Below the pieces are notes generated by a model, which was given only the letters and a program-made list of their open reading frames with translations, was not told the DNA's origin and searched no databases. A stretch of DNA of 64,000 nt from an uncultured Bacteroides sp. Its GTDB lineage: Bacteria; Bacteroidota; Bacteroidia; Bacteroidales; Bacteroidaceae. How positions within the stretch are numbered: the stretch's first letter is position 1; the number at the start of each line of letters is the position of its first letter. Location: positions 62,001 to 126,000 of the forward strand of contig CAMTOQ010000001.1 in NCBI GenBank assembly GCA_947074205.1. The letters run 5' to 3'. This document shows, piece after piece, positions 1-8,688 of the stretch. Position numbers and translations under genes: made by a program.

Positions 1-827
1 CAGACAACGGTCTAGTACAAGTCAACGCTAACAGCTTCGAACTTAAAAGACACATCAACTTGAAGGGCAAGCTAAGAAGCTACAATGCAGTACAGCTAGA
101 AGACAATAAGGTATTTGTGGCAGGCGACGAGCTGGACTATACATACAATGCTGTTGTGGGCGACCTTAATGCTGAAACTGACGAGGAGTTTGTTCTCGAA
201 GATATGAGCACAGGTATTGTAGTAAATGCCATGAGACGCGTGGGCGACAATATCTTTATGGCTTCTGCCTCTGCTTCTTCTCCATTGTTGATGATGAATG
301 TAAACAACATCTCAGCAGAAGGCATTCAGACTCTAGCAGAGAACTTCCAATTGACAAATCGTGCTAACCGATTCGTGAAAGATAAGAACAACAACCTTTG
401 GGTAGCTATCAAGCAAAGCCAGCGTGTGAAGCTGATTGCTATTAACGGTGAAACAGGTGCTATCGTTCATGAGGTACCAATGCCTTACAGTGTGAGCACG
501 CTACTCGAAACGATGTACGACATCAGCAACGATGGAGCTACACTCTATGCACGTAGCCACAAAGCTATCTTCAAAATCAATGTAGACAGCCCACAAGAGC
601 TTGACGAAGCTGATTATGAATATCGCGACCACGTGGGTCTACTCAAAGACCTAAAGGTGACAGAAGATGGCACACTTATCTTTATCAACCAAAGACAAGA
701 GTCTTTTATGCCTAGCGAAGTTGTGGAACTTACAATCACCGATGATGCAAACTGGGGAATCAACAAGTATGATGTTGGCTACCAAGGTGTAATTCTATTT
801 GTGCCGAACTATGCAAAAGCTTATTAA
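1..827 (+). CDS. DUF5074/YncE-like beta-propeller protein, 5' end outside window
   Basis: The frame is open from the first bases of the window, so the ORF-track start at the TTG at 60 is an artefact and the true start lies upstream. The visible ~275 residues read as repeated beta-propeller blades, with alternating short hydrophobic strands and recurring N-x-L-W and I-x-x-E-T-G-type turns (for example NNLWVAI and INGETGAIVHEV). It resembles the YncE/DUF5074 surface-lipoprotein family, which includes the Bacteroides B12-binding protein BtuG. The stop lies 17 bases inside the next gene, which also encodes a propeller, and a BtuB-like receptor follows; this suggests a corrinoid uptake operon. The signal peptide cannot be seen. 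Family assignment is by sequence feel, and ligand specificity is inferred from context only. Confidence 0.7.
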   Translation, partial: DNGLVQVNANSFELKRHINLKGKLRSYNAVQLEDNKVFVAGDELDYTYNAVVGDLNAETDEEFVLEDMSTGIVVNAMRRVGDNIFMASASASSPLLMMNVNNISAEGIQTLAENFQLTNRANRFVKDKNNNLWVAIKQSQRVKLIAINGETGAIVHEVPMPYSVSTLLETMYDISNDGATLYARSHKAIFKINVDSPQELDEADYEYRDHVGLLKDLKVTEDGTLIFINQRQESFMPSEVVELTITDDANWGINKYDVGYQGVILFVPNYAKAY

Positions 828-1872
828 TTGTTTCGCATTTTGTGCTCTACTCTGCCTTGGCTGCACGCCGGCGGTAGAGTACAATGCACCTGAAAACCTC
901 GGCGACATAAGGGCTATCGTGGTAAGCGAGGGACAGTTTGGCTACGGCACTTCTTCGCTTACTTCACTTTCGTATGATGGTGAGGTAGAGCAAGACTTGT
1001 TTCGCCGTATCAACAACCGTCCAATGGGCGATGTGGCGCAATCGATGACACGAATTGGCGATTACTTCTATGTGCCGCAAAACAACTCGCGAAAGGTGGA
1101 GGTGATGGATTGCAAGACCTTCGAGTCGATTGAAACAATGCCTATCAATCACGATGTGATTCCAATGTATGTGCAACATCTAGGAGGCGACTCGATAGTG
1201 GTGACCGATCAGAAACCCAACTCTCAAATCATCATCATGGACATTAACCATGGCACAGAGCGCAGCATTGTACGCCGCACAGTTTCTATGGGTGGTTACA
1301 ACCGTTCGTTCCAGATGCAACTCATCAACAACAAACTGTTCATTGGTGCAGACCGTATGTCGGTTTTCGACCTTGGCAACATAACCGAAAAAGGACGACG
1401 CGAACTGAAGAAACAGAGTGGTGAGGATATACAGGTAACAGACTTCTCGAAATTGGTAGTCGATCACAAAGGAAGACTTTGGGTATTGGGCTATTGGCAA
1501 GTGATCTGTATCGACCCTGCAACAGAGAATACTATCTACGAGCTAAATGTAGGCGATTTAAAGATTAACAGTCGCACCTCTAGCATGGATATCTCACCCG
1601 ATGGACGCACTATCTACTTCAATTCGGCTCGCCGAGTATATACTATCGATGTAGACAATCCCGTGGTGCCTACTGCCCCCATCATCTACCCTACTCGTGA
1701 CGATGGCCGTACTGTCTACTTGATGACTATATCGCCCGAAAATACGATCTTCCTAAGCGAAGTTTTGTACGGCTCTTTATCACGTTCGCGTATCTTCGAA
1801 TACGATCAAGACGGTACTGAGCTTCAAACTTTTCGTGCAGGAATCTTCTCACATTTCATCTATTTTAATTGA
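811..1872 (+). CDS. DUF5074-type surface propeller lipoprotein (BtuG-like)
   Basis: A 353-residue lipoprotein. I take the ATG at 811, not the TTG at 799, because MQKLINCFAFCALLCLGC then forms a normal lipoprotein signal peptide with lipobox LGC. The rest reads as a beta-propeller, with motifs such as GDVAQSMTRIGDYFYV and a C-terminal AGIFSHFIYFN typical of DUF5074 proteins. BtuG of Bacteroides belongs to this group and passes cobalamin to BtuB on the cell surface. The start overlaps the end of the preceding propeller gene, implying translational coupling. The btuB-like gene follows after 95 bp that hold a repeat array. The B12 role is inferred; another TonB-linked ligand is possible. Confidence 0.78.
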   Translation: MQKLINCFAFCALLCLGCTPAVEYNAPENLGDIRAIVVSEGQFGYGTSSLTSLSYDGEVEQDLFRRINNRPMGDVAQSMTRIGDYFYVPQNNSRKVEVMDCKTFESIETMPINHDVIPMYVQHLGGDSIVVTDQKPNSQIIIMDINHGTERSIVRRTVSMGGYNRSFQMQLINNKLFIGADRMSVFDLGNITEKGRRELKKQSGEDIQVTDFSKLVVDHKGRLWVLGYWQVICIDPATENTIYELNVGDLKINSRTSSMDISPDGRTIYFNSARRVYTIDVDNPVVPTAPIIYPTRDDGRTVYLMTISPENTIFLSEVLYGSLSRSRIFEYDQDGTELQTFRAGIFSHFIYFN

Positions 1873-1879
1873 TAAAGCT

Positions 1880-1945
1880 GACAAGGGCTACTCACCGTGG
1901 TGACTAGCCCTTGCCAGCACGGTGAGTAGCCCTTGCCACCAAACC
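1880..1945. repeat. 22-nt tandem repeat array, copy A (3 units)
   Basis: Three consecutive 22-nt units lie between the propeller lipoprotein and the btuB-like gene. The third begins GAGTAGCCCTTGCCACC and the second GACTAGCCCTTGCCAGC. The first carries the same core inverted (CAAGGGCTACTCACC), so units 1 and 2 form an almost perfect 15-bp inverted repeat around a 2-nt centre, with one mismatch. About 49 bp of this copy matches copy B near 11.2 kb with two differences. A 22-nt period is not a multiple of three, and the region is intergenic, so it is non-coding. If transcribed it could fold between the two cistrons. Confidence 0.8.
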
Positions 1946-1967
1946 ACCCTTTATACCCTCACAAACC

Positions 1968-3893
1968 ATGGCGCGTTTCCGTATATATTTTCTACTATTA
2001 TCCACAATTGCTATCAATATAGCAGCACAAAACAGCACTACCAATCGTTCGGTAAACCTAGACGAAGTAAACGTCACCGCCAAGAAAAAACAAGCCGAAG
2101 CAGCTATAGGCGCCAAAGTCACTGAAATCACACAAGAAGATATCAAGACCAATCTCACCAAGAGTCTATCAGAGATACTTTGGGAAAGTAGCCCCATACA
2201 AATCAAAAGCATGGGACAGGGCGCCATGGCTACAGCCTCGTTTCGTGGCACCGCCTCCTCGCACACGCAGGTGACATGGAATGGCATCTCCATCAACTCC
2301 ACACAGCTAGGCAGTTTCGACCTCTCCATGGTTCCCATCTATTTTGTAGATAACATCAGCCTTTATCATGGCGGTAGCGCTCAAAAAGGAGGCAGTGGAG
2401 CACTAGGTGGTAGTATCAACTTTGGGAATGAGCTCAACTTTGGCAATAAGCCCAGCGGATCATTGCTCTTCGAAGCGGGTAGCAACGACACCTACACAGG
2501 TGCCGGCAGCTTGCAGGTCTCTAAGAAGCGTTTTACATCGAGCACAAAGTTCTTCTATCAACAGTCGGACAACGACTATAAGTATCTCAATACTGTTTAC
2601 CAAAAAGATCCCTTCAAAGAGCGCCGCAAGAACGCGGACTATCGCCAGGCAGGAGTGCTGCAAGGGTTTGGATATCGACTAAAGAACAACGACATGCTAT
2701 CGGCTACTTGCTGGTGGCAATACGATAAGCGCTCGCTGCCCCAAGGCATCTATATAGACAATATCCCGGAAGAAAAGAATAAAACAAACAATGTGCGTAC
2801 CATGCTGAGCTATGATGGGCAACGCAGCAAATACGACTTTAATGCTACGCTAGCCTACTTTTATAGTGATATGCACTACAGCCGCTATTTCAGCCATCAA
2901 CTCACCAATGAGAGCACTAATATCAACAACAGTGTTGTAGCCAAAGGGGAGTTGAACTACACCGCCCTTAAAAAGATGATGCTAACGGGTATTCTATCCT
3001 ATAGAATGGATCAAGTGCGATCGGAAAACATAGAAGGGAAGACAAAGGTACGCAATACCGTGAATGCTACAGCTGTAGCGGCTTACCGCTTTACTCCTCG
3101 CCTACACGTGGACGCTAGAGTGCCCATTGAGTGGAGCGAAGAGAAACTATTTGCACGCTATAACCTCTCTGCCCGCTACAGGCTAATTGACGAATGGCTC
3201 ACACTGAAAGCCAGCAACGGATACAACTACCGCATCCCTACCCTCAACGATATGTATTGGCAGCCGGGTGGCAATCCCGACTTGAAGCCCGAAAAAGGTT
3301 TTTCGTCCGACATAAGCATTGCCACTCAACCCACTTTTGGCAACATCGGCCTACGCGTAGAGGCCACTTACTTCTATATGAATATCGACGATTGGATTAT
3401 GTGGGTAGTAAAAGATAAAGGTCCTATCTGGGAGCCAGTCAACTTCAACAATGTGATATCGCAAGGATTGGAGGTCAATGCAGACCTTCGACTACAATGG
3501 GGGAAAACTTCCCATACCCTATCGGGCAACTATGCTTACACTAGCTCTGTGGACAACAGCTATCGCGAGGAGGGGACACAAGGAAAGCAGCTCCCCTATA
3601 TCCCTCGAAACAGATGGACAGCTGGATACCGGTTTAATTTCGACGACATCTTCTGGCTGCACTACAATATAGGATATACCGATGCACGTTTCACTAGCGC
3701 CGACGAAGCCTATCAGACCGAAGCCTATACTTTGCACAATGCCGAAGCAGGTTATCGACTAAAACTGAAGGGAGAAATGAATCTAGACTTTACCCTTAAG
3801 GTAGACAATATATTCAATGCCTATCACGAAAGCACACAGTATTATCCCATGCCGCTGCGCATGTTTTGGGGAAGAGTGATTTATTCATTCTAA
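1968..3893 (+). CDS. btuB: TonB-dependent outer-membrane receptor, BtuB-like
   Basis: A 641-residue TonB-dependent receptor. A signal peptide ends near NIAAQ. A TonB-box-like stretch (LDEVNVTAKK) follows at about residues 30-40. Next comes a plug domain with the usual FRGTASSHTQVTWNGI and GGSGALGGSINF motifs, then a C-terminal barrel ending in aromatic strand FWGRVIYSF. The short length, the plug motifs and the neighbouring DUF5074 propellers fit the cobalamin receptor BtuB of Bacteroidales. It would pull corrinoids across the outer membrane using TonB energy, with the propellers acting as surface binders. No cobalamin riboswitch is visible in the 95 bp upstream; if present it would precede the truncated first gene. 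Receptor family is secure; substrate is inferred. Confidence 0.82.
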   Translation: MARFRIYFLLLSTIAINIAAQNSTTNRSVNLDEVNVTAKKKQAEAAIGAKVTEITQEDIKTNLTKSLSEILWESSPIQIKSMGQGAMATASFRGTASSHTQVTWNGISINSTQLGSFDLSMVPIYFVDNISLYHGGSAQKGGSGALGGSINFGNELNFGNKPSGSLLFEAGSNDTYTGAGSLQVSKKRFTSSTKFFYQQSDNDYKYLNTVYQKDPFKERRKNADYRQAGVLQGFGYRLKNNDMLSATCWWQYDKRSLPQGIYIDNIPEEKNKTNNVRTMLSYDGQRSKYDFNATLAYFYSDMHYSRYFSHQLTNESTNINNSVVAKGELNYTALKKMMLTGILSYRMDQVRSENIEGKTKVRNTVNATAVAAYRFTPRLHVDARVPIEWSEEKLFARYNLSARYRLIDEWLTLKASNGYNYRIPTLNDMYWQPGGNPDLKPEKGFSSDISIATQPTFGNIGLRVEATYFYMNIDDWIMWVVKDKGPIWEPVNFNNVISQGLEVNADLRLQWGKTSHTLSGNYAYTSSVDNSYREEGTQGKQLPYIPRNRWTAGYRFNFDDIFWLHYNIGYTDARFTSADEAYQTEAYTLHNAEAGYRLKLKGEMNLDFTLKVDNIFNAYHESTQYYPMPLRMFWGRVIYSF

Positions 3894-3977
3894 AAAAAAT
3901 CACCCTAGTTGCAACCTTTATCATATATGGTGCGTCTAACAGTATAAAGAACGAACTATAACAATAAATCGAACGAT

Positions 3978-4952
3978 ATGAAAAGAATTTTAGCACGAGT
4001 AATGACAACATTGTGTCTTGCCACTTTAGTAATGAGCTGTAACTCACAAGAAAAGATTTTTGCAAGTAAAAACATTCTCACCCGTAACATCACTATTGGG
4101 AGTTATGACCAGATTGAGGTAAATGGAGGGCTCAACGTAATATTTTCGCAATCGAGCGAAAACTGCAATACCCTCACCATCGAGGCATCAGACAACATAA
4201 TAGACCTCATCGAATGCAGTGTAAATAATAACAAGCTCACTGTAAAGATGAAAAACAAAATCCGTCTGCAACTTGGAGAAAAGGGGAAGGCAGTTATCAC
4301 TACCTGTAGCCCTACCATAAAGCAGTTGTTGCTAAATGGATCGGGAACGATTAAAGTAGATAACAACATCACCTGCGACAAAATGCAGTTGCAGATCAAC
4401 GGGTCGGGAGATATAAAAGGCAATGATATCAGCAGCTATGGCAATATCAACCTATCTATAAATGGATCGGGAGACATCGATCTCAACGACATGAAGGGTA
4501 CTGAGGTAGCAATTGGAATAAATGGATCGGGAGATATAAAAATCAATTCCATAACGGCGAACAATACTTCAACGCAAGTCAACGGATCGGGAGAGATAGC
4601 AATAGAACAATCGAACAGTAACACACTATCCACATCGCTCAATGGCAGTGGCGACATTGAAGTAAACGAAATCAGCTGTAAAGAAGTAGATAGTAATCTT
4701 CAAGGATCGGGAGAGATTACGCTATCCGGCAATACCCAATCGGCATTCTTTACGTTGAAGTCAAAGGGCAGCATTAATGCCAAAGGACTACAATCACAAG
4801 ATGTAGAAGCCACAGTGTCAGGGTCAGGCAAAATCACCTGCAACGGCACCCTCAAAGTGACCACCAGTATCAATGGTAGTGGAAACATCTCTTACAAAGG
4901 AGAACCACAGAACCTAGTGGTATTGAGCGAAAAGCAACCAGACAAACTCTAA
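3978..4952 (+). CDS. GIN-domain (DUF2807) lipoprotein with NGSG repeats
   Basis: A 324-residue lipoprotein with signal peptide and lipobox VMSC near residue 21. An N-terminal strand region (YDQIEVNGGLNVIFSQ) is typical of the head GIN domain (DUF2807). After that the protein is a chain of short repeats with core NGSG(D/E/T/N)I spaced about 18-25 residues apart, at least eight copies, predicted to stack as a right-handed beta-helix. Related proteins are putative adhesin heads of unknown function. At DNA level the repeats share AATGGATCGGGAGA-type sequence, so unequal recombination could change copy number. The gene stands alone and ends at a bidirectional terminator shared with pckA. Confidence 0.85.
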   Translation: MKRILARVMTTLCLATLVMSCNSQEKIFASKNILTRNITIGSYDQIEVNGGLNVIFSQSSENCNTLTIEASDNIIDLIECSVNNNKLTVKMKNKIRLQLGEKGKAVITTCSPTIKQLLLNGSGTIKVDNNITCDKMQLQINGSGDIKGNDISSYGNINLSINGSGDIDLNDMKGTEVAIGINGSGDIKINSITANNTSTQVNGSGEIAIEQSNSNTLSTSLNGSGDIEVNEISCKEVDSNLQGSGEITLSGNTQSAFFTLKSKGSINAKGLQSQDVEATVSGSGKITCNGTLKVTTSINGSGNISYKGEPQNLVVLSEKQPDKL

Positions 4953-4987
4953 ACATCTATTCTCTCTTTACCTTACTAACTAACAAA

Positions 4988-5021
4988 AAATAAGGCCTTC
5001 CGCAATTGGAAGGCCTTATTT
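4988..5021. terminator. Bidirectional terminator between GIN lipoprotein and pckA
   Basis: A perfect 14-bp stem (AAATAAGGCCTTCC paired with its complement) around a 6-nt loop, with A-run on one side and T-rich sequence on the other. It lies between two convergent genes and can stop transcription from both. Confidence 0.88.
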
Positions 5022-5043
5022 AGTTTATGTAGTCTGTAATTGA

Positions 5044-6636
5044 TTACAATTGAGGACCAGAAGCGATCAATGCTTTAGCAGCATCGTTGTCACAATATTG
5101 CTCGAAGTTCTTGATGTACATACCAGCAAGTTTGATAGCTTTTTCTTCCCATTCTGCAACGTTAGCATAAGTATCACGTGGGTCAAGGATACCTTCAGAC
5201 ACGTTGTTCAATGCTTTAGGAGCAGTCAAGTTCATGATAGGAATGTGTACTTGTTCAGCAGATTCGATAGAACCGTCGATGATAGCATCGATGATAGCAC
5301 GAGTATCCTTAATAGAGATACGTTTGCCAGTACCGTTCCAACCTGTGTTCACCAAGTAAGCTTTAGCACCATGTTCGTGCATTTTTTCAACCAATGTCTT
5401 AGCGTACATAGTTGGGTGAAGAGTCAAGAACGCTTCGCCGAATGCAGGAGAGAATGATGGAACTGGTTCAGTGATACCACGTTCAGTACCAGCAAGCTTA
5501 GAAGTAAATCCGCAAAGGAAGTGGTATTGAGCTTGTTTTTCGTCAAGGATAGAAACTGGAGGCAATACACCAAATGCGTCAGCAGACAAGTAAATGATCT
5601 TCTTAGCGTGGCCAGCACGTGAAGGAAGAACGATCTTGTTGATGAAGTAGATTGGGTAAGATACGCGAGTGTTCTCAGTTTTAGAACCATCAGCGAAATC
5701 TACGCTACCGTCTTCACGAACAGTTACGTTTTCAAGAAGTGCATCACGACGGATAGCTCTCCAGATGTCTGGTTCGTTTTCAGCGCATAGGTTGATAACT
5801 TTTGCGTAGCAACCACCTTCGTAGTTGAATACACCGTTTTCGTCCCATCCGTGTTCGTCGTCACCAATCAAGTAACGTTTTGGGTCAGCAGACAAAGTAG
5901 TTTTACCTGTACCAGAAAGACCGAAGAATACAGCTACGTCGCCATCTTCACCTACGTTAGCCGAGCAGTGCATAGAAGCCATGCCTCTCAATGGTAGGTA
6001 GTAGTTTTGCATAGCAAACATACCTTTTTTCATTTCACCACCGTACCAAGTACCGCCGATGATTTGCATTTTTTCAGTCAAGTTGAAGCAAACGAATACT
6101 TCAGAGTTCAAACCTTGTTCTTTCCAGTTAGGGTTAACTGTTTTAGAAGAGTTCAATACTACGAAATCTGGCTCACCATAGTTGTTCAAATCGTAGAATG
6201 AAGGACGCATAAACATGTTAGTCACAAAGTGTGCTTGCCATGCTACTTCCATCACGAAACGTACTTTCAAACGAGTGTTTTCGTTAGCACCACAGAAAGT
6301 ATCTACAACGTAAAGCTTCTTAGAAGAAGAAAGTTGTTTCAAAGACAAAGCTTTCAAATCATCCCATACTTCTGTAGAAACTGGCTTGTTAATAGTGCCA
6401 TCCCACCAGATTGTATCTTCTGATGTAGCATCTTTAACAATATATCTATCTTTAGGAGAACGTCCTGTAAATTTACCTGTATCAACAGCTACAGCACCTG
6501 TGTTAGTCAAAATACCTTTTTCAAAACCTTCGTTAGCAGGGTTTGTTTCGTCCTGGAACAATTGTTCGTAAGAAGGATTGTGTACGATTTCAAAATCACC
6601 AACAATTCCGTACTTGCTTAAATCTAAATTTGCCAT
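5044..6636 (-). CDS. pckA: Phosphoenolpyruvate carboxykinase (ATP)
   Basis: A 530-residue enzyme of the usual length for ATP-dependent PEP carboxykinase, converting oxaloacetate and ATP to PEP, CO2 and ADP. In saccharolytic Bacteroidales it often runs in the CO2-fixing direction towards succinate. Seen motifs: [10 protein letters not shown] near the N-terminus, the P-loop [11 protein letters not shown] at about residue 239, and the metal-binding GDDEHGW that follows, all diagnostic. The start [13 protein letters not shown] is well placed below a promoter region with paired direct repeats. It is monocistronic, facing a bidirectional terminator downstream and divergent from upp upstream. Confidence 0.98.
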   Translation of the reverse strand: MANLDLSKYGIVGDFEIVHNPSYEQLFQDETNPANEGFEKGILTNTGAVAVDTGKFTGRSPKDRYIVKDATSEDTIWWDGTINKPVSTEVWDDLKALSLKQLSSSKKLYVVDTFCGANENTRLKVRFVMEVAWQAHFVTNMFMRPSFYDLNNYGEPDFVVLNSSKTVNPNWKEQGLNSEVFVCFNLTEKMQIIGGTWYGGEMKKGMFAMQNYYLPLRGMASMHCSANVGEDGDVAVFFGLSGTGKTTLSADPKRYLIGDDEHGWDENGVFNYEGGCYAKVINLCAENEPDIWRAIRRDALLENVTVREDGSVDFADGSKTENTRVSYPIYFINKIVLPSRAGHAKKIIYLSADAFGVLPPVSILDEKQAQYHFLCGFTSKLAGTERGITEPVPSFSPAFGEAFLTLHPTMYAKTLVEKMHEHGAKAYLVNTGWNGTGKRISIKDTRAIIDAIIDGSIESAEQVHIPIMNLTAPKALNNVSEGILDPRDTYANVAEWEEKAIKLAGMYIKNFEQYCDNDAAKALIASGPQL

Positions 6637-6740
6637 TTACGTTTAAATTAAATTAATTGATATTCTAGTTATTATCTCTTTCTTAAGTGTTTCAAGGCAA
6701 ACATGTCATCTCACTGATGTGTTATATAACATAGCCTTGT

Positions 6741-6781
6741 AAATCCGGTACAAAAATAGTATTTTCCAATAAATCCGGTAC
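6741..6781 (-). promoter_or_regulatory. pckA promoter with paired 11-bp direct repeats
   Basis: On the minus strand a good Bacteroidetes -7 element TATTTTTG (complement at 6751-6758) lies about 115 bp upstream of pckA. Its expected -33 position, 19 nt upstream, reads GTAC instead of TTTG. Two identical 11-bp repeats (AAATCCGGTAC on the plus strand) lie at 6741-6751 and 6771-6781, exactly 30 bp apart and therefore on the same DNA face. One abuts the -7 element and the other covers the -33 position. A poor -33 covered by such repeats suggests a regulator-dependent promoter. The regulator is unknown. Confidence 0.5.
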
Positions 6782-6915
6782 TTAATTATGGAAATATTTC
6801 TCCAATCTAAAAACTTTTATAACTCAGTAACAAAAAGTGTAATCTGTATGTTACAATTCAAAAGTTTATATTTTACTTTGTAAAAGACTACCTAAAGAAA
6901 CCAATATAGTTCAAA

Positions 6916-7569
6916 ATGAAAGTTATAGATTTTAGTAAAGAGAACTCCATTCTCAACCAATTTGTATCCGAAATAAGGAACGTTGACGTACAAAACGACA
7001 GTATGCGCTTCCGTCGCAACCTTGAGCGCATCGGAGAGGTGATGGCCTATGAAATGAGCAAAACCTTCCCCTATTCGGTAAAAGACATTCAGACCCCACT
7101 TGGTGTGGCCAAAGTAAGTACGCCAGACTTGTGCCCTGTGGTTTGCACCATTCTTCGCGCAGGACTTCCGTTCCACCAAGGTTTTTTGAGCTATTTTGAC
7201 CGTTGCGAGAATGCTTTCGTATCTGCTTTCCGCAAATACACAGCCGAAGACCATTTCGATATTCATATTGAATATATTGCTTCGCCTCGTATCGATGGAA
7301 AAACTCTTATTATCACCGACCCTATGCTAGCTACCGGCGGCAGCATGGAGCTTAGCTACAAAGCGATGCTAACAAAAGGTGAACCTGCACATATTCATGT
7401 GGCTTCGATCATTGCGAGCCAAGCGGCAGTGGATCATGTTATGAAGACATTCCCAGCCGATCGCACTACTATATGGTGTGCTGCTATCGACCCAGAAATC
7501 AATGCACACTCGTATATTATCCCAGGATTGGGTGATGCAGGCGACTTAGCCTATGGCGATAAAGAGTAA
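6916..7569 (+). CDS. upp: Uracil phosphoribosyltransferase
   Basis: A 217-residue type I phosphoribosyltransferase that salvages uracil with PRPP to make UMP. The PRPP-binding loop appears as TLIITDPMLATGGSM at about residues 133-147, and the C-terminal uracil-binding segment as PGLGDAGDLAYG, both characteristic of Upp. The N-terminal RFRRNLERIGEVMAYE region also matches the family. Single gene, divergent from pckA, ending before a long hairpin terminator. Confidence 0.96.
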   Translation: MKVIDFSKENSILNQFVSEIRNVDVQNDSMRFRRNLERIGEVMAYEMSKTFPYSVKDIQTPLGVAKVSTPDLCPVVCTILRAGLPFHQGFLSYFDRCENAFVSAFRKYTAEDHFDIHIEYIASPRIDGKTLIITDPMLATGGSMELSYKAMLTKGEPAHIHVASIIASQAAVDHVMKTFPADRTTIWCAAIDPEINAHSYIIPGLGDAGDLAYGDKE

Positions 7570-7600
7570 GCTGCTTAGCTATTCATTGTAATACAAACAA

Positions 7601-7643
7601 AAATATCCGTCCTATTGATGTTACATCAGTAGGACGGATATTT
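7601..7643. terminator. Bidirectional terminator between upp and korB
   Basis: A stem of about 20 bp (AAATATCCGTCCTA... with a near-perfect complement) and a 3-nt loop, flanked by A- and T-rich sequence, between convergent genes. Confidence 0.88.
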
Positions 7644-7674
7644 ATATATAGGTATCCGTTAGGATTATTCTATC

Positions 7675-8685
7675 TTACTTCACTTCCCAAGTTTCGTTGG
7701 TCATCAACAGCTCTTGGAAGTTGTGGTACTTCTTCATAGCTTTTACTTCTTCAATCTGAGCCATCAACGATGCATCATAAGTAGGAGCTTCTACATCACG
7801 AATCACACCTAAAGCGATAGGGAAATCGGGACCTTGCATCAATGCTAAATGCAGCTGAAGCGTGTTGTCTTGGCAATGTGCGTCGTGTACTAAGATATCT
7901 TTCTCTGTGATACCGTTTTCGCCTAGCTTCACTACTTTCAAGCCAAAGCCTTCTTGTACCAAGCCAAACTCGTTCTCAGCACCAAACAACATAGGTTTAC
8001 CATGTTCTAGATAGATGGCATTCTTTGCACGTAGTTCTTTTGTAGCAACAGATGCATGTGTGCCATCATTAAAGATCACACAGTTTTGCAGAATCTCTAC
8101 TACCGAAGTACCTTTGTGTTTTGCAGATGCTTTCAACACTTCTACTGATGCAGGGCCATCTACTGCTACGCAGCGAGCGAAGAAGCGTCCACGAGCACCA
8201 AACGTCAATTCGGCTGGGAAGAATGGATCTTCTACTGTACCGTATGGAGATGTTTTACTTACGAAGCCACGCTCTGATGTTGGAGAGTATTGTCCTTTAG
8301 TCAAACCATAGATACGGTTGTTCAGCAACAAGATGTTCATATCTATATTACGACGTACTGCATGGATAAAGTGGTTACCACCGATAGCTAGTCCATCGCC
8401 GTCGCCCGAAACTTGCCACACTGTAAGATCGGGGTTAGCCACCTTTACGCCTGTAGCGATAGCAGCCGCACGACCATGAATAGTATGGAAACCGTAAGTA
8501 TTCACATAATAAGGTAGACGCGAAGAGCAGCCGATGCCCGATATCACAGCGATATCGTGAGGGGCTACTTCAAGGTCGGCCATAGCCTTATAGAGTGAGT
8601 TTAGGAAGGCATGGTCACCACACCCCGGACACCAGCGAGGCTGACCATTCTTATAATCTTGTATTGTATATTTCTGTTCGCTCAT
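7675..8685 (-). CDS. korB: 2-oxoacid:ferredoxin oxidoreductase, beta subunit
   Basis: A 336-residue beta subunit of a 2-oxoacid:ferredoxin oxidoreductase, most likely the 2-oxoglutarate enzyme. It binds thiamine diphosphate and an iron-sulfur cluster. The N-terminal RWCPGCGDHAFL carries the cluster cysteines and the GDGDGLAIGGNHF segment is the ThDP/metal motif, followed by LLLNNRIYGLTKGQ. It sits 3 bp downstream of the alpha subunit gene, so the two are one operon. The complex oxidatively decarboxylates the 2-oxoacid with CoA and reduces ferredoxin, or the reverse in anaerobes. Which 2-oxoacid is used cannot be decided from sequence reading alone. Confidence 0.93.
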   Translation of the reverse strand: MSEQKYTIQDYKNGQPRWCPGCGDHAFLNSLYKAMADLEVAPHDIAVISGIGCSSRLPYYVNTYGFHTIHGRAAAIATGVKVANPDLTVWQVSGDGDGLAIGGNHFIHAVRRNIDMNILLLNNRIYGLTKGQYSPTSERGFVSKTSPYGTVEDPFFPAELTFGARGRFFARCVAVDGPASVEVLKASAKHKGTSVVEILQNCVIFNDGTHASVATKELRAKNAIYLEHGKPMLFGAENEFGLVQEGFGLKVVKLGENGITEKDILVHDAHCQDNTLQLHLALMQGPDFPIALGVIRDVEAPTYDASLMAQIEEVKAMKKYHNFQELLMTNETWEVK

Positions 8686-8688
8686 CGC

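Noticed and set aside
1873-1967. Cobalamin riboswitch before the btuB-like gene
   Set aside because: The 95-bp gap is filled by the 22-nt repeats and lacks a recognisable B12-box.
6772-6915. Strong promoter for upp
   Set aside because: TTACTTTG-like sequence occurs near 6880 but without a matching -33; too weak to annotate.
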